The notes beneath the pieces are model-generated. The model was given only the letters and a program-made list of their open reading frames with translations, had not been told where the DNA came from and did no database searches. Of a stretch of 64,000 nt of DNA, positions 43,384 to 52,434 are shown piece by piece. The stretch comes from Paenibacillus phytorum (GTDB taxonomy: Bacteria > Bacillota > Bacilli > Paenibacillales > NBRC-103111): the NCBI RefSeq assembly GCF_013141715.1, contig NZ_WHOA01000126.1:1-64000 (forward strand). Direction: 5' to 3'. The translations under genes and the position numbers were made by a program. How positions within the stretch are numbered: position 1 is the first letter of the stretch; every line of letters begins with the position of its first letter.

Positions 43384-43854
43384 TCATTTCACGATAATCG
43401 TCGTTTTCATATATTCATGCGCTCCACCGCAATATTCGTTGCACAAAATCAGGTACTCACCTGGTTTCGTAAACGTATGCGTCACTTGGCTGATTTCGCC
43501 TGGAACAATCATCATATTTACATTCGTTCCTGGTATTTCGAAGCCGTGAACGACATCCTGGCTCGTTACTACAAACTTGATCGTTGCACCAACAGGAACT
43601 TCCATCTTGTCTGGGGCATATCCGAATGTAAATGCGGTCATCACCGCTTCGTATTCTTTTTCTCCGGTCTTAAACAATCCTAGTTTGTCAAAAGGTGCTG
43701 TCTCTGTTACTTTCGCAGGATCGATCCGATGATGATGCTCACTTGGTGGCTTTACCCCCATGGCAAACGCTGAAACACCCAATACGCCAAGGAACACGAA
43801 CAGCATGCTGATGCCAATTGCTAGCCAAATTTTCTCAAGTTTATGAATATGCAT
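43384..43854 (-). CDS. cbaB: ba3-type cytochrome c oxidase subunit II
   Basis: A 156-aa small subunit II with one N-terminal transmembrane helix (LEKIWLAIGISMLFVFLGVLG) and a cupredoxin domain. The CuA ligands are seen as H in DVVHGFEI and C-N-E-Y-C-G-G-A-H-E-Y-M near the C terminus. It docks cytochrome c or another donor and passes electrons to subunit I. An ATG at 43866 abuts AAAAGG, so I prefer the ATG four codons on; the choice is not certain. Second gene of the oxidase operon. Confidence 0.88.
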   Translation of the reverse strand: MHIHKLEKIWLAIGISMLFVFLGVLGVSAFAMGVKPPSEHHHRIDPAKVTETAPFDKLGLFKTGEKEYEAVMTAFTFGYAPDKMEVPVGATIKFVVTSQDVVHGFEIPGTNVNMMIVPGEISQVTHTFTKPGEYLILCNEYCGGAHEYMKTTIIVK

Positions 43855-43888
43855 GGCTTTAACCATCCTTTTCTAATCGTGAAATGAA

Positions 43889-44053
43889 CTACTGTCTGTA
43901 CAGAAATAATAGAAATACAGCGACCCAGGTTATGGCCAAAAAAGCCCCAAGCAGCATGACCGATGCAAATGTGCCTTTCAATACTGGTTCTTGATCTGCC
44001 TTGTTTGTCATCATTTGTTCGGACTGCTCATTGCTTAACTTTCTAATACTCAT
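43889..44053 (-). CDS. cbaD: Cytochrome c oxidase subunit IIa (54 aa)
   Basis: A short gene whose start, ATG at 44053, follows GGAGGTGGGTCTGAA. It encodes a polar N-terminal half ending PVLKGTFASVML and a single transmembrane helix (LLGAFLAITWVAVFLLFLYRQ). It lies just upstream of subunit II. A one-helix partner subunit IIa is typical of ba3-type oxidases, where it replaces a missing helix of subunit II. Assigned on size, the single helix and its position in the operon. Confidence 0.8.
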   Translation of the reverse strand: MSIRKLSNEQSEQMMTNKADQEPVLKGTFASVMLLGAFLAITWVAVFLLFLYRQ

Positions 44054-44117
44054 TTCAGACCCACCTCCAACTTAAAATCCAGCTATCCTCATTCTAGGAG
44101 CATTCTCCCGGGGTCAC

Positions 44118-44133
44118 TATGATTTATGTCACA
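44118..44133 (-). promoter_or_regulatory. Fnr box of the oxidase operon
   Basis: On the minus strand TGTGA-CATAAA-TCATA has one mismatch to TGTGA-N6-TCACA, 65 bp upstream of the subunit IIa start. Confidence 0.6.
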
Positions 44134-44161
44134 TTCCGTATATGAAAAAGGGTACAATTCC

Positions 44162-44773
44162 TTACATCCCCGTCTTCACGGTTTGTTTGAAAGCCTCATA
44201 ATCTTCCATGGTCTTTATGCTCGCAATGAATTTCAGATCGACGCCATTCTTCTGCAAATATTCGTCCCCTAACTCACTCCAGAAAATATGTTCCAGTAAA
44301 GCAGAAACCCTAGTTTCACCTTTTTTGAGCAGAGGAAGAATCTTAGTCTTGCATTCTCGATCATAAATCCCATGCAGGGGAACTAAATTACCCGATACAA
44401 GAGGAACTACAGCCTCAATGCCTTCCCGCTTTCTGTTCCACAAAAGTTCGGCAGCTTTGTACGAAATAAAAGGCATATCACAACCAACAACCCATACAGA
44501 TGAATGCTTAGCTAGCGACAATCCCGCATGCATGCCCCCAAGCGGTCCATTGCCGGTGTGAAAATCCGTAATGATCCGTACCGAACGGTCCAAGATAGGA
44601 AGATACGACTTGGGATCGTTGGTTACAACAATGATTTCATCACACAATATCCTCATCCGATCCACTTGTCGAACAATGAGAGGCTGTCCACCAAATGGAA
44701 GTAATGCTTTCAGTTCCCCATTCATTCGACGGTTTGCTCCACCAGCCAAAATGACGCCCGTAAGCATCACCAT
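44162..44773 (-). CDS. mobA: Molybdenum cofactor guanylyltransferase
   Basis: A 203-aa nucleotidyltransferase. Motifs of MobA are the GTP-binding VILAGGANRRMNGELKALLP near the N terminus, VTNDP, DFHTGNGPLGGMHAGL and GCDMPFI with the catalytic Asp. It links GMP to molybdopterin to give the MGD cofactor used by nitrate reductase and formate dehydrogenase. The start could be ATG 44773 or 44767, as both follow AGGGAG; the former is 4 nt away and the latter 10 nt. No MobB fusion. Located in the oxygen/nitrate island, consistent with nitrate respiration. Confidence 0.9.
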   Translation of the reverse strand: MVMLTGVILAGGANRRMNGELKALLPFGGQPLIVRQVDRMRILCDEIIVVTNDPKSYLPILDRSVRIITDFHTGNGPLGGMHAGLSLAKHSSVWVVGCDMPFISYKAAELLWNRKREGIEAVVPLVSGNLVPLHGIYDRECKTKILPLLKKGETRVSALLEHIFWSELGDEYLQKNGVDLKFIASIKTMEDYEAFKQTVKTGM

Positions 44774-44811
44774 CACACTCCCTCTATCCCGTTTTGTAGT
44801 GAGAAAAAAAC

Positions 44812-44849
44812 ACCTACTCTTCTTCAGCGGACTGAGTCAAAGAGTAGGT
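44812..44849 (-). terminator. Terminator between DoxX-like gene and mobA
   Basis: ACCTACTCTT and AAGAGTAGGT form a perfect 10-bp stem with an 18-nt loop. On the minus strand it is followed by GTTTTTTTC, so it ends transcription of the DoxX-like gene upstream. Confidence 0.75.
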
Positions 44850-44902
44850 TCTTTTCGCATATATGAACATCCTTTGTAAATTACCCGCTCCAATGTTCCC
44901 AT

Positions 44903-45427
44903 TTATTTATATTTTGGCTTCAAATGGAGTCTATCGATTAATTTATCAAACCATTTGTGAAGATAAGGAAGGATCAGATGATCGACACCGAACTTGCCTG
45001 CGTTAGCGCCTGCGGCGATGATAAAGAATCCAAGAAGTATTAGCCATGGGTTGCTGCTAACCGTTCCGGCGAACATATACATAAAGTTCATTAATAATCC
45101 AAAGAATATGGCTGTAGTCGTCAGTGCGCCAAGTATCAGACCCAAACCAACTAGCAATTCCCCCCAAGGAACCATAACATTGAAGACGCCAACATTGGGG
45201 AGGGCAAAGCTTTTCAAGAAAGCAACGTAATTCGCGTAAACCATATCCGTAGTTCCCGATTCAAGGACTGGTTTCGCAATTGCACCTTTCAGATAACCCG
45301 CTGCGTCAAATGGCTTTGCTCCGGCAATTTTATGCCACCCCGCTGTCATCCACTGCCAACCAACATACAAACGAATAATCGTCAACATCATCGCCGCGTA
45401 ACGATTTCCCCTTAACCATTTCATCAT
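44903..45427 (-). CDS. DoxX/DoxD-family membrane protein
   Basis: A 174-aa protein with about four hydrophobic helices (YAAMMLTIIRLYVGWQWMTAG and WGELLVGLGLILGALTTTAI are visible). It is close to the DoxD-type subunit seen in thiosulfate:quinone oxidoreductases and in other DoxX-domain proteins. The start is ATG 45427, nine bases after GGAG; a longer frame to 45502 would run through the Fnr box. That box lies 61 bp upstream, so it is likely induced under low oxygen. Function is otherwise unknown. Confidence 0.85.
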   Translation of the reverse strand: MMKWLRGNRYAAMMLTIIRLYVGWQWMTAGWHKIAGAKPFDAAGYLKGAIAKPVLESGTTDMVYANYVAFLKSFALPNVGVFNVMVPWGELLVGLGLILGALTTTAIFFGLLMNFMYMFAGTVSSNPWLILLGFFIIAAGANAGKFGVDHLILPYLHKWFDKLIDRLHLKPKYK

Positions 45428-45487
45428 TTGAACCATCTCCTTTTTTTCTTTTCTGGCTTCATTATATTTCGAAAAAACATTCCGGTA

Positions 45488-45503
45488 TGTGAAATAGATC
45501 ACA
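45488..45503. promoter_or_regulatory. Fnr box between DoxX-like and metallohydrolase genes
   Basis: TGTGA-AATAGA-TCACA is a perfect Fnr palindrome, 61 bp upstream of the chosen DoxX-like start and 103 bp upstream of the metallo-beta-lactamase-fold gene. Confidence 0.8.
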
Positions 45504-45605
45504 CCTACCGGACATTGACAAAAGCGATAAGATTCTACATCTTAATAGGTATGGAGATATTATTTTAAAGGACTTATGGTGGCTTGCTGAGGGGAGTAGC
45601 GATTT

Positions 45606-46562
45606 ATGGCACGCAAACGTTATAGTAATGCGGATCCAGCCGCGAAGGTGAAAACATGGAAGGAAATTCGTCGATGGCGGCAAGAACGAAAGGGGCAAGT
45701 CAAGGATCTCAGCTTCCTTATCGGCCAAGCGGAGCATAAGCAGCAAGAGCTGCTTATGCATAATCGCAGCGAAACAACGATCACTTGGATTGGACACTCG
45801 ACTTTCCTGCTGCAGGTGGCGGGCTTGACGATCGTTACGGACCCGGTTTGGGCCAACCGGATGGGCTTTGCACGCAGACTAGAGGCGCCAGGGCTTACAC
45901 TCGATGAAATACCGCCAGTTGATATCGTCTTGCTCTCTCATTCGCATTATGATCACCTGCACGTCGGATCATTGCGCAAGCTGAAAGGCTCGCCTGTCGC
46001 ACTAGTGCCTGAAGGACTTGGCATGAAGATAAGGCGGCTTGGGCTGAGTACGGTCCATGAGCTGCCTTGGTGGGGGAAGACGACGGTCGGGCCGCTGGAG
46101 TTTCATTTCGTTCCAGCGCAGCATTGGACTCGGCGTACGCTAACGGATACGAACAGTTCACTTTGGGGAGGCTGGGTGATCAATCGCTCAGCAGAGTTAC
46201 TAGTGGATGGCGCGGAAAACAACGATGCGATTTATTTTGCCGGCGACAGCGGATATTTCCAGGGCTTCCGCGACATCGGAGCGAGATTTCCAGGAATTCG
46301 CTACGCGCTTATGCCAATCGGTGCCTACGAGCCGGAGTGGTTTATGGGTATGCAGCACGTTACGCCGGAGGAGGCGGTTCAGGCATTCCTCGATGTAGGG
46401 GCCGAGACGTTCATCCCGATGCATTATGGCGCTTTCCGCCTAGCCGATGATACGCCGCAGGAAGCACTTGACCGGTTGTTGATCGATTGGCAGAGAAGGG
46501 AGCTCGACTCAAGCCGTCTTAAACTGCTGAAACACGGGGAAACACTGGTGGACCAAGGATAA
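45606..46562 (+). CDS. MBL-fold metallohydrolase (NAPE-PLD/UlaG-like)
   Basis: A 318-aa metallo-beta-lactamase fold protein. Zinc ligands are visible in LLSHSHYDHLHVGSL (HxHxDH), H in VPAQHW, D in YFAGDSGYF and H in IPMHYGAFRL; the lead-in TWIGHSTFLLQVAGLTIVTDPVW is typical of the UlaG/NAPE-PLD group. The N-terminal 55 residues are a basic, helical extension. It likely hydrolyses a phosphoester or lactone. Start after GAGGGGAG at 9 nt. Divergent from the DoxX gene. Confidence 0.87.
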   Translation: MARKRYSNADPAAKVKTWKEIRRWRQERKGQVKDLSFLIGQAEHKQQELLMHNRSETTITWIGHSTFLLQVAGLTIVTDPVWANRMGFARRLEAPGLTLDEIPPVDIVLLSHSHYDHLHVGSLRKLKGSPVALVPEGLGMKIRRLGLSTVHELPWWGKTTVGPLEFHFVPAQHWTRRTLTDTNSSLWGGWVINRSAELLVDGAENNDAIYFAGDSGYFQGFRDIGARFPGIRYALMPIGAYEPEWFMGMQHVTPEEAVQAFLDVGAETFIPMHYGAFRLADDTPQEALDRLLIDWQRRELDSSRLKLLKHGETLVDQG

Positions 46563-46612
46563 ACGACTCCGTCGTCCTTCTGGGACGGGCGCATCTACTG
46601 ACAAGAACAATA

Positions 46613-46647
46613 AAGCTGCCTTGGACTAAGCCAATGGCAGCTTTTTG
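46613..46647. terminator. Bidirectional terminator hairpin
   Basis: AAAGCTGCC and GGCAGCTTTTT pair with inner TTGG/CCAA; a T run follows on both strands. It separates the convergent hydrolase and gerAC genes. Confidence 0.8.
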
Positions 46648-46665
46648 CTTTATGATCTTTCATTT

Positions 46666-47787
46666 TCACTCAATAGCACCTGTATGTCTCAATGTGAAAT
46701 TTACGCGAACGTTGATTTTTGCTTCTCTGAACATGGGGTGCCACTTTGCTTTAGTTAGCTTTGAGTCTCTTATTTTACTCCGATAAACCTCACCGAACCC
46801 GACGGCATCAGATTCATTCGCTTGCAAACTCGCGATGAATGTTTCTATTTCCTCCTTCAGTTTTTTCCCAATTGCTTTCTCTAAGGCAGATACCGACTCG
46901 GGCTTTTCAAAGGAATAAGGAGTCGAAATTTCTTGAAGATCCCCTTGTATGGACACCGATACTATAAATTCTGGTACTTTCGAGTCAAGAAGCTTAATTT
47001 TACTGCTGCTTTTCGCAGTGGCGAACACAATTTTAACCTCTTTATCTGGATGCTTCATGTACTTCGCTAAAGGTTCGGCGTCTGCTACGAGTTCGAAGAT
47101 TCCCACCTTTTTCGTATCGAGTAGTACTTTGAGCAGAAATCCTTGCCGCGGCGAAGCTTCATGAACCATCCGGTCATCATGAAACAAAGCCAGTCCTTTG
47201 ATATAAACTTCATTGCCCTTTCGTTTCAGCAAAGGCACCACTGGATCTTTGCCTTCACTGTAATAATCACGAAGAAAATCTTGGAGCGTCGGGGAAGGAA
47301 GCTCCTCTCTCTCCGAGTTTTGTCTTAAGTTTTCATAGAGATACATGCCAATATTCGATATTTCCCGATAGCGATGCGTTAGAATATGTGAAGCTTCCTC
47401 ATCGCTAACGCAAAGGTAAATCATATCGCCGAGCGTTGGGTCACGGGACAAGGTATCAACCAGATCGATGATCCCTTTGGAGGCAAGCTTTTTGCCGTAC
47501 ATGACGACCCGCACTTGTCCTCCAACCAAATATTTGCTAAGCTCTCGATTCGAAGAAACACGCGAACCTTTACTGGTATATGCCGTGCTGGCTACAACCT
47601 GCGTCTTTTCTCTGGCGCTCGGATCGATTTTTTGCAAGACCGATGTTGTAAGAATGCGTTCTTTCTCAAGAGAGTCATATCCGATAATAATGCCGAGTGC
47701 CAAATTCTCCAAAATGAATGGTTTGACACATCCCGAGAACAAAACGACTGTGCTCAACAATAGAGATAGACAAAACGGTCTTCTCAC
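46666..47787 (-). CDS. gerAC: Spore germination protein GerAC, Ger(x)C family
   Basis: A 373-aa lipoprotein of the spore germinant receptor. The signal peptide is RPFCLSLLLSTVVLFSGC (lipobox LFSGC), and GIIIGYDSLEKERILTTSVL, GGQVRVVMYGKKLA and the C-terminal AKWHPMFREAKINVRVNFTLRHTG region are typical of the Ger(x)C family. It sits in the inner spore membrane with GerAA and GerAB. GTG 47787 is chosen because GGGGAG lies 8 nt upstream; the GTG three codons earlier abuts it. Last gene of the gerA operon. Confidence 0.9.
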   Translation of the reverse strand: MRRPFCLSLLLSTVVLFSGCVKPFILENLALGIIIGYDSLEKERILTTSVLQKIDPSAREKTQVVASTAYTSKGSRVSSNRELSKYLVGGQVRVVMYGKKLASKGIIDLVDTLSRDPTLGDMIYLCVSDEEASHILTHRYREISNIGMYLYENLRQNSEREELPSPTLQDFLRDYYSEGKDPVVPLLKRKGNEVYIKGLALFHDDRMVHEASPRQGFLLKVLLDTKKVGIFELVADAEPLAKYMKHPDKEVKIVFATAKSSSKIKLLDSKVPEFIVSVSIQGDLQEISTPYSFEKPESVSALEKAIGKKLKEEIETFIASLQANESDAVGFGEVYRSKIRDSKLTKAKWHPMFREAKINVRVNFTLRHTGAIE

Positions 47788-47811
47788 GCATTTCACTCCC
47801 CGAGAGTAATC

Positions 47812-48921
47812 CTAGCGTTGAACGGTTCTTTTTTTAAAGGCATGTACGGTTTTCACCAACAGAAAAAGAAGGGGTGGATAAAGAAAGATCACATAGGTCG
47901 ACACGGAGTTCAAGATCGAGTTCAACTTATATATTTGTCCGTGTTTTTGGAACAGAAAGGAGCATGCGAAGAGAATGACACAGAATACGGCTAACGTCCG
48001 CTTTTGATTTTGCTGAAAAACACGCTTCATTCCGCGTAGGATAACCCATGTAAATAACATTAAATTGCAAACTAAGATAAGCATCCAGAGCGGAATCGCA
48101 ATGTATTCGAATCGTTCCAGAAACGGAAATCGGATAATTTTCAAAAAGCTAAAAGTAGCCCAAATCGTTTTTGGCATCTGATTTTGACTATAATACACGA
48201 TAGAAATGACCATGACGAACAAATAAAACAGGTTACTAAGAAGAACACCTATTTGAGCGTAACGATTAGCGTTTTGTTGATCTCGAATGAACGGATACAG
48301 AAAGTAAATGACCTCAAACCCAGCAAGTGTCAGCGGCATTTTACTCACTCCTTGTAACAACTGGGAAGGCCTGGCTTCCATGACCGGAAGCAAAAAACTC
48401 CACTGGGCATGCTTGATCGCCGCATAAAAAAATAGCGTGGTCATGATCCAACAAACAAAACCAAACAGGCACATGCCAATAATCACTCGAATTCCGCCAG
48501 TCAGACCATATGCAATTAGCGTAATGAGAAGCAGCATTAGGATCCATGTTGGGAAATCGGGAAATATCCAGGACTGAACAGTTTCAATATACGTGCGGGA
48601 GATCGTCAAGACGTAGAATGCGAAATAGGTCATAAACAAGAGGCTAAGAATCCGCCCTACCCATTTTCCGAATAGTGCATAATGAATACCGAACAAGTCC
48701 GCAGAATCATAATGCGCTAGCGTGCGAATCATCAACCAAATGGAAAGATGTGCGGCTAAACCGGACACAATGACCGAAATCCAAGCATCATGCCCCGCTG
48801 ATTTAAAAATGACTCGTTGGAATCCGAGCACGCCCACACCCAATTGGGCTTTACTAATTACAAAAATAAGTAGGAACGCTTGAAACATTAAACCTTTCCT
48901 CGGTTTATCGGAAATCTCCAT
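47812..48921 (-). CDS. gerAB: Spore germination permease GerAB
   Basis: A 369-aa protein with ten hydrophobic helices of the GerB/spore germination APC-superfamily type. It provides the germinant-binding pocket of the receptor in the inner spore membrane; the small-molecule germinant cannot be told. The ATG at 48921 is preferred, being nine bases after GGGTG; the GTG at 48933 and ATG at 48930 are closer. Adjacent to gerAA (17-bp gap) and gerAC. Confidence 0.88.
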   Translation of the reverse strand: MEISDKPRKGLMFQAFLLIFVISKAQLGVGVLGFQRVIFKSAGHDAWISVIVSGLAAHLSIWLMIRTLAHYDSADLFGIHYALFGKWVGRILSLLFMTYFAFYVLTISRTYIETVQSWIFPDFPTWILMLLLITLIAYGLTGGIRVIIGMCLFGFVCWIMTTLFFYAAIKHAQWSFLLPVMEARPSQLLQGVSKMPLTLAGFEVIYFLYPFIRDQQNANRYAQIGVLLSNLFYLFVMVISIVYYSQNQMPKTIWATFSFLKIIRFPFLERFEYIAIPLWMLILVCNLMLFTWVILRGMKRVFQQNQKRTLAVFCVILFACSFLFQKHGQIYKLNSILNSVSTYVIFLYPPLLFLLVKTVHAFKKRTVQR

Positions 48922-48937
48922 TTTTGTCATCACCCGT

Positions 48938-50404
48938 CTACTCGTCGATGTCTTTCTTCTGCTTCGCTTTATTCTTATTGAACCTTTGCTTATTCGACGT
49001 GCGTGTAAAGGTAGAACGAGCGGAGAGAAGTGGAAAAGGAAGTCGAATGACCGTATCTACCATGTCCCTCCATCGCGGAGGAAAGATCGGATGCATATAC
49101 GGATGTCCAAGACTCGTTTGACGTAACAGATGCATAAGTAATAAACAAATCGTGAACACAATGCCGATCCCACCCCATATTCCCGCAGCAATAATCATCG
49201 GAAAACGAACAAATCGGATACTAATGCCCATTAAGTATATGGGTGTGGTAAACGAAGACAGAGCAGCCAAGGCGACAATCATAATTAAGATGTTGCTCGT
49301 AAACCCGGCCTGAACCGCCGCTTGTCCGATAACAATACCTCCCACGATGCCCATCGTTTGTCCAACCTTGGTCGGTAGTCTAGCCCCGGCTTCACGTAGA
49401 AGCTCGATTGTAATTTCTAGAAATAACGATTCAAACAAAGGTGGAAACGGCACTTTGGAACGCGACTGGGCTAGCGGAACGAGCAGACTAGGAGGAATGA
49501 TCTCATAATGAAACGTTAAGGCAGCCACATAAGCTGGGGTCAGCAAGATGGAGATGAAGATGGCCAAGAACCTCAATCCTCTTATGAACATCGCAATATT
49601 CCAATGCAGGTAATGATCTTCCGGCGATTTGAAAAAATCAAGGAATGTACTTGGTCCTACAATTGCAAAATTGCTGCCATTGACAAGCAGAACAACTTTA
49701 CCCTCCAATAAGCTAAAGCTGACACGATCGGGTCGTTCGGTTATGATCATTTGAGGGAAAATGGACATTGAATTATCTTCAATAAGCTGCACCAGCAGGG
49801 TGCTGCCGATGACGCCGTCTATCTCTAGTTCCGAAATACGCTGACGCAGTGTATTAATGGTTTGCTCCTCTGCGACATCTTTCAAGTAAAGCAGTTGCAC
49901 CTGAGTTCTCGTTATTTCACCAATTTCAAATGATTCATTACACAGGTTTTCATGAGCAATAATGCTTCGAACGATACCCAGATTCGTTTCCAACGATTCG
50001 GTGAACCCGATCTGAGGCCCGATCACATTCGTTTCGATTTCAGCTATGGACGGAGATCGTCTTGGTTGCATAGATGTATTGACCAGTATGGCGTCTGTTT
50101 GTCCAACTTTAAATACCACTGTCCAACCGCGCAGCAGCAAGATAATGACTTGCTCCATTTCACAAGTAAGGTCGGTCTGGCCAATAGGGATTAATTCAGC
50201 AAGTCCCTCCATCGTGAATGGTTCTAGCCGGGTTTGCTGTAGGGAACTGAGCAGTTGATTGTTAATGAGACTTGCGTCAACTAAATTACCGAAATAAATG
50301 AGATTAAGGTCATCGTTAGCATGTTTGACGATAAGATCCGAACAATTATGGAGCAGGCTTTTCAATGATTCTTCGAAAAGATCAACGGAATTCGGTAATT
50401 CCAT
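48938..50404 (-). CDS. gerAA: Spore germination protein GerAA
   Basis: A 488-aa GerA-family membrane protein. The N-terminal soluble part carries NLIYFGNLVDASLINNQLL and LLLRGWTVVFKVGQTDAIL. The membrane part has about five helices, including LAIFISILLTPAYVAALTFHYEIIP and VGGIVIGQAAVQAGF. START at ATG 50404 after AAAGGTGATATGT; upstream residues to 50488 are not needed. First gene of a gerAA-gerAB-gerAC operon that supports the window being from an endospore former. No gerAD-like gene is visible. Confidence 0.92.
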   Translation of the reverse strand: MELPNSVDLFEESLKSLLHNCSDLIVKHANDDLNLIYFGNLVDASLINNQLLSSLQQTRLEPFTMEGLAELIPIGQTDLTCEMEQVIILLLRGWTVVFKVGQTDAILVNTSMQPRRSPSIAEIETNVIGPQIGFTESLETNLGIVRSIIAHENLCNESFEIGEITRTQVQLLYLKDVAEEQTINTLRQRISELEIDGVIGSTLLVQLIEDNSMSIFPQMIITERPDRVSFSLLEGKVVLLVNGSNFAIVGPSTFLDFFKSPEDHYLHWNIAMFIRGLRFLAIFISILLTPAYVAALTFHYEIIPPSLLVPLAQSRSKVPFPPLFESLFLEITIELLREAGARLPTKVGQTMGIVGGIVIGQAAVQAGFTSNILIMIVALAALSSFTTPIYLMGISIRFVRFPMIIAAGIWGGIGIVFTICLLLMHLLRQTSLGHPYMHPIFPPRWRDMVDTVIRLPFPLLSARSTFTRTSNKQRFNKNKAKQKKDIDE

Positions 50405-50505
50405 ACATATCACCTTTAACCATAGTATCCATATTTTCTCCATAGTTATGCATGGGAAACAACGCAAACAGCTTGAGGAAAAAGACATAGACCCTAAAAT
50501 GGCTA

Positions 50506-50535
50506 ATGGCTTCGCCTTTTAAAAAGGCGAAGCCA
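50506..50535 (-). terminator. Hairpin after the sugar ABC operon
   Basis: TGGCTTCGCCTTTT and AAAAGGCGAAGCCA form a 14-bp perfect stem with a minimal loop, 37 bp downstream of the last permease gene. No strong T run follows. Confidence 0.65.
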
Positions 50536-50571
50536 TAGCTGTTCTAATTTATTCACATAAACTTTCTCTTT

Positions 50572-51408
50572 TCAACCTTTTATACCGCTAAAGGTAATTC
50601 CGCTAATAAACGTTTTCTGGAGAAAAAAGAACAGGATAATAACAGGTAATGTCATCAAGGTGGAAACGGCCATTAATAGGCCCCATTCAGAACCTTTTTG
50701 ACTTTGGAATTGCTGCAATCCGAGTGAGACCGTATAGGTAGGCTCATTGGTTAAATAGAGCAAGGGACCAATGAAATCGGTCCAGCTTCCCATAAACTGA
50801 AACAATGCCACTGCTAAAACGGCGGACTTAGCTAACGGAAACATGATTTGCAGATAAATGCGGAACTCACTTGCACCGTCTATCCGTGCCGCTTCGCGAA
50901 GGGCATCGGGCAGTCCGAGAAAAAACTGTCTTAATAAGAAGATGTAAAACGGTACTCCAAAAAATTGGGGAACAATGAGCGGAAGAGCTGTTCCAACCCA
51001 ACCTAATTTAGTAAACAAAAGAAAAAGGGGAATCATGGTGACTTGACCGGGAATCATCATAACAGCGAGGGTAACGAAGAACAACACGCCGCGACCGCGC
51101 CACTCCAACTTGGCAAAACTATATGCGACCAACGGACAGGATATGATCACACCAAGCGTACTAACTATAGTAATAATCGCCGTGTTTTTTAAATATGTCC
51201 AGAAAGGGATGTACTCTACTGCACTGGAATAGTTACTCCACTGAAATGGATGTGGGATCCACTCTGGGGGAAATGTAAAGATTTGTGTGAGCGGTTTCAA
51301 GGACGTTGAGACCAGCCAAATAAACGGGATAATGAAAAAGAATGAAGCAATAATTAGGCATAAATGAGCTAACGTTCGGTTAATTTTTTTAATAGTTAGA
51401 GGATTCAT
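50572..51408 (-). CDS. Sugar ABC transporter permease, MalG/UgpE type
   Basis: A 278-aa permease with six transmembrane helices. The EAA loop reads LREAARIDGASEFRIYLQIMFPLAKSA, and the C terminus ends TFISGITFSGIKG, the typical finish of this family. Works with the MalF-like permease, the lipoprotein at 52435 and an ATPase encoded elsewhere (none is found here). GGAGG upstream of the ATG at 10 nt. The substrate is unknown, but the operon is next to a GntR/LacI-type regulator. Confidence 0.92.
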   Translation of the reverse strand: MNPLTIKKINRTLAHLCLIIASFFFIIPFIWLVSTSLKPLTQIFTFPPEWIPHPFQWSNYSSAVEYIPFWTYLKNTAIITIVSTLGVIISCPLVAYSFAKLEWRGRGVLFFVTLAVMMIPGQVTMIPLFLLFTKLGWVGTALPLIVPQFFGVPFYIFLLRQFFLGLPDALREAARIDGASEFRIYLQIMFPLAKSAVLAVALFQFMGSWTDFIGPLLYLTNEPTYTVSLGLQQFQSQKGSEWGLLMAVSTLMTLPVIILFFFLQKTFISGITFSGIKG

Positions 51409-51424
51409 TCCTTTATTGCCTCCT

Positions 51425-52363
51425 TTATTTCCCTTGATAGTGAACCCAACGTTTCGACGATATGAAAATCAACGCAGTTAAGGCCATAACAATAACAAAT
51501 AAGATCCATGCCATGGCCGAAGCATAGCCCATTTTGAAATATCTAAATCCGTTCTCGTATAAATACATGACATAAAATGTCATGGAATTTGCTGGAGTTC
51601 CTTGCCCTTTGGTCATTGTGTACGGGAGAGTGAACTGTTGAAACGCACCGATTGTTCCCATCACCAGATTGTAGAAAATAACAGGAGTTAGCAAAGGCAG
51701 CGTTACTGTTTTCGCTTTCTGAAACCAATTAGCCCCATCGATTTCCGCTGCTTCGTAGTACTCGTCTGGGATGTCCCCTAAGCCAGCAAGGTAGATAACG
51801 ACAGCATGACCGATACCCCATAACGACATAAGGATGAGAGAGGGTTTAGACCACGACTCACCACCCAACCAAGGGGGCCCATCGATACCTAGGCTTGCTA
51901 ACATGCCATTCACCAAACCAAAGTTTGGATGCAACAACCACATCCACAGTACGGCCAAAGCCACCTGCGGCACAAGGGTCGGTAAGAAGAAGATCGTTCG
52001 ATATACAGCCATACCCTTGACCTTCATATTTAGCATCATAGCCAGAGCCACACCAAAAAATATACTTAACGGAACAAAAAAAACGGCAAAATAGATCGTG
52101 TTGTATATGGACTTCCAAAACAAAGGATCATTAAAAAGATCCTTATAATTATTCAGACCGATAAATTCACCAGGCTGCAGGATGCTGTAAGTGGTGAAGC
52201 TGAAGTAGATGGATGCGAACATTGGAATTGCATAAAAGCAAATGAGACCTAAAGCCCAAGGTGAAGCAAAGAGCCACCCAATCAAGTTTGTCGTACGAAA
52301 TGATCTCTTTTTTCTGGCTGCTGTATGTTTTAATACATGAATAGACTCAGCTGGTTTTGCCAT
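51425..52363 (-). CDS. Sugar ABC transporter permease, MalF/UgpA type
   Basis: A 312-aa permease with six transmembrane helices. The EAA loop lies in YEAAEIDGANWFQKAKTVTL. LFASPWALGLICFYAIPMFA is the usual first helix. The ATG at 52363 follows GGAAGGAGG at 6 nt; upstream codons to 52387 contain that ribosome-binding site. Partner of the MalG-like permease; 16-bp gap. Confidence 0.92.
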   Translation of the reverse strand: MAKPAESIHVLKHTAARKKRSFRTTNLIGWLFASPWALGLICFYAIPMFASIYFSFTTYSILQPGEFIGLNNYKDLFNDPLFWKSIYNTIYFAVFFVPLSIFFGVALAMMLNMKVKGMAVYRTIFFLPTLVPQVALAVLWMWLLHPNFGLVNGMLASLGIDGPPWLGGESWSKPSLILMSLWGIGHAVVIYLAGLGDIPDEYYEAAEIDGANWFQKAKTVTLPLLTPVIFYNLVMGTIGAFQQFTLPYTMTKGQGTPANSMTFYVMYLYENGFRYFKMGYASAMAWILFVIVMALTALIFISSKRWVHYQGK

Positions 52364-52434
52364 GTGCATCCTCCTTCCGAATATCATACATGAATAGGCA
52401 AGGAGAGAGAGGCTCCCCCTGCCTATAGAGTATC

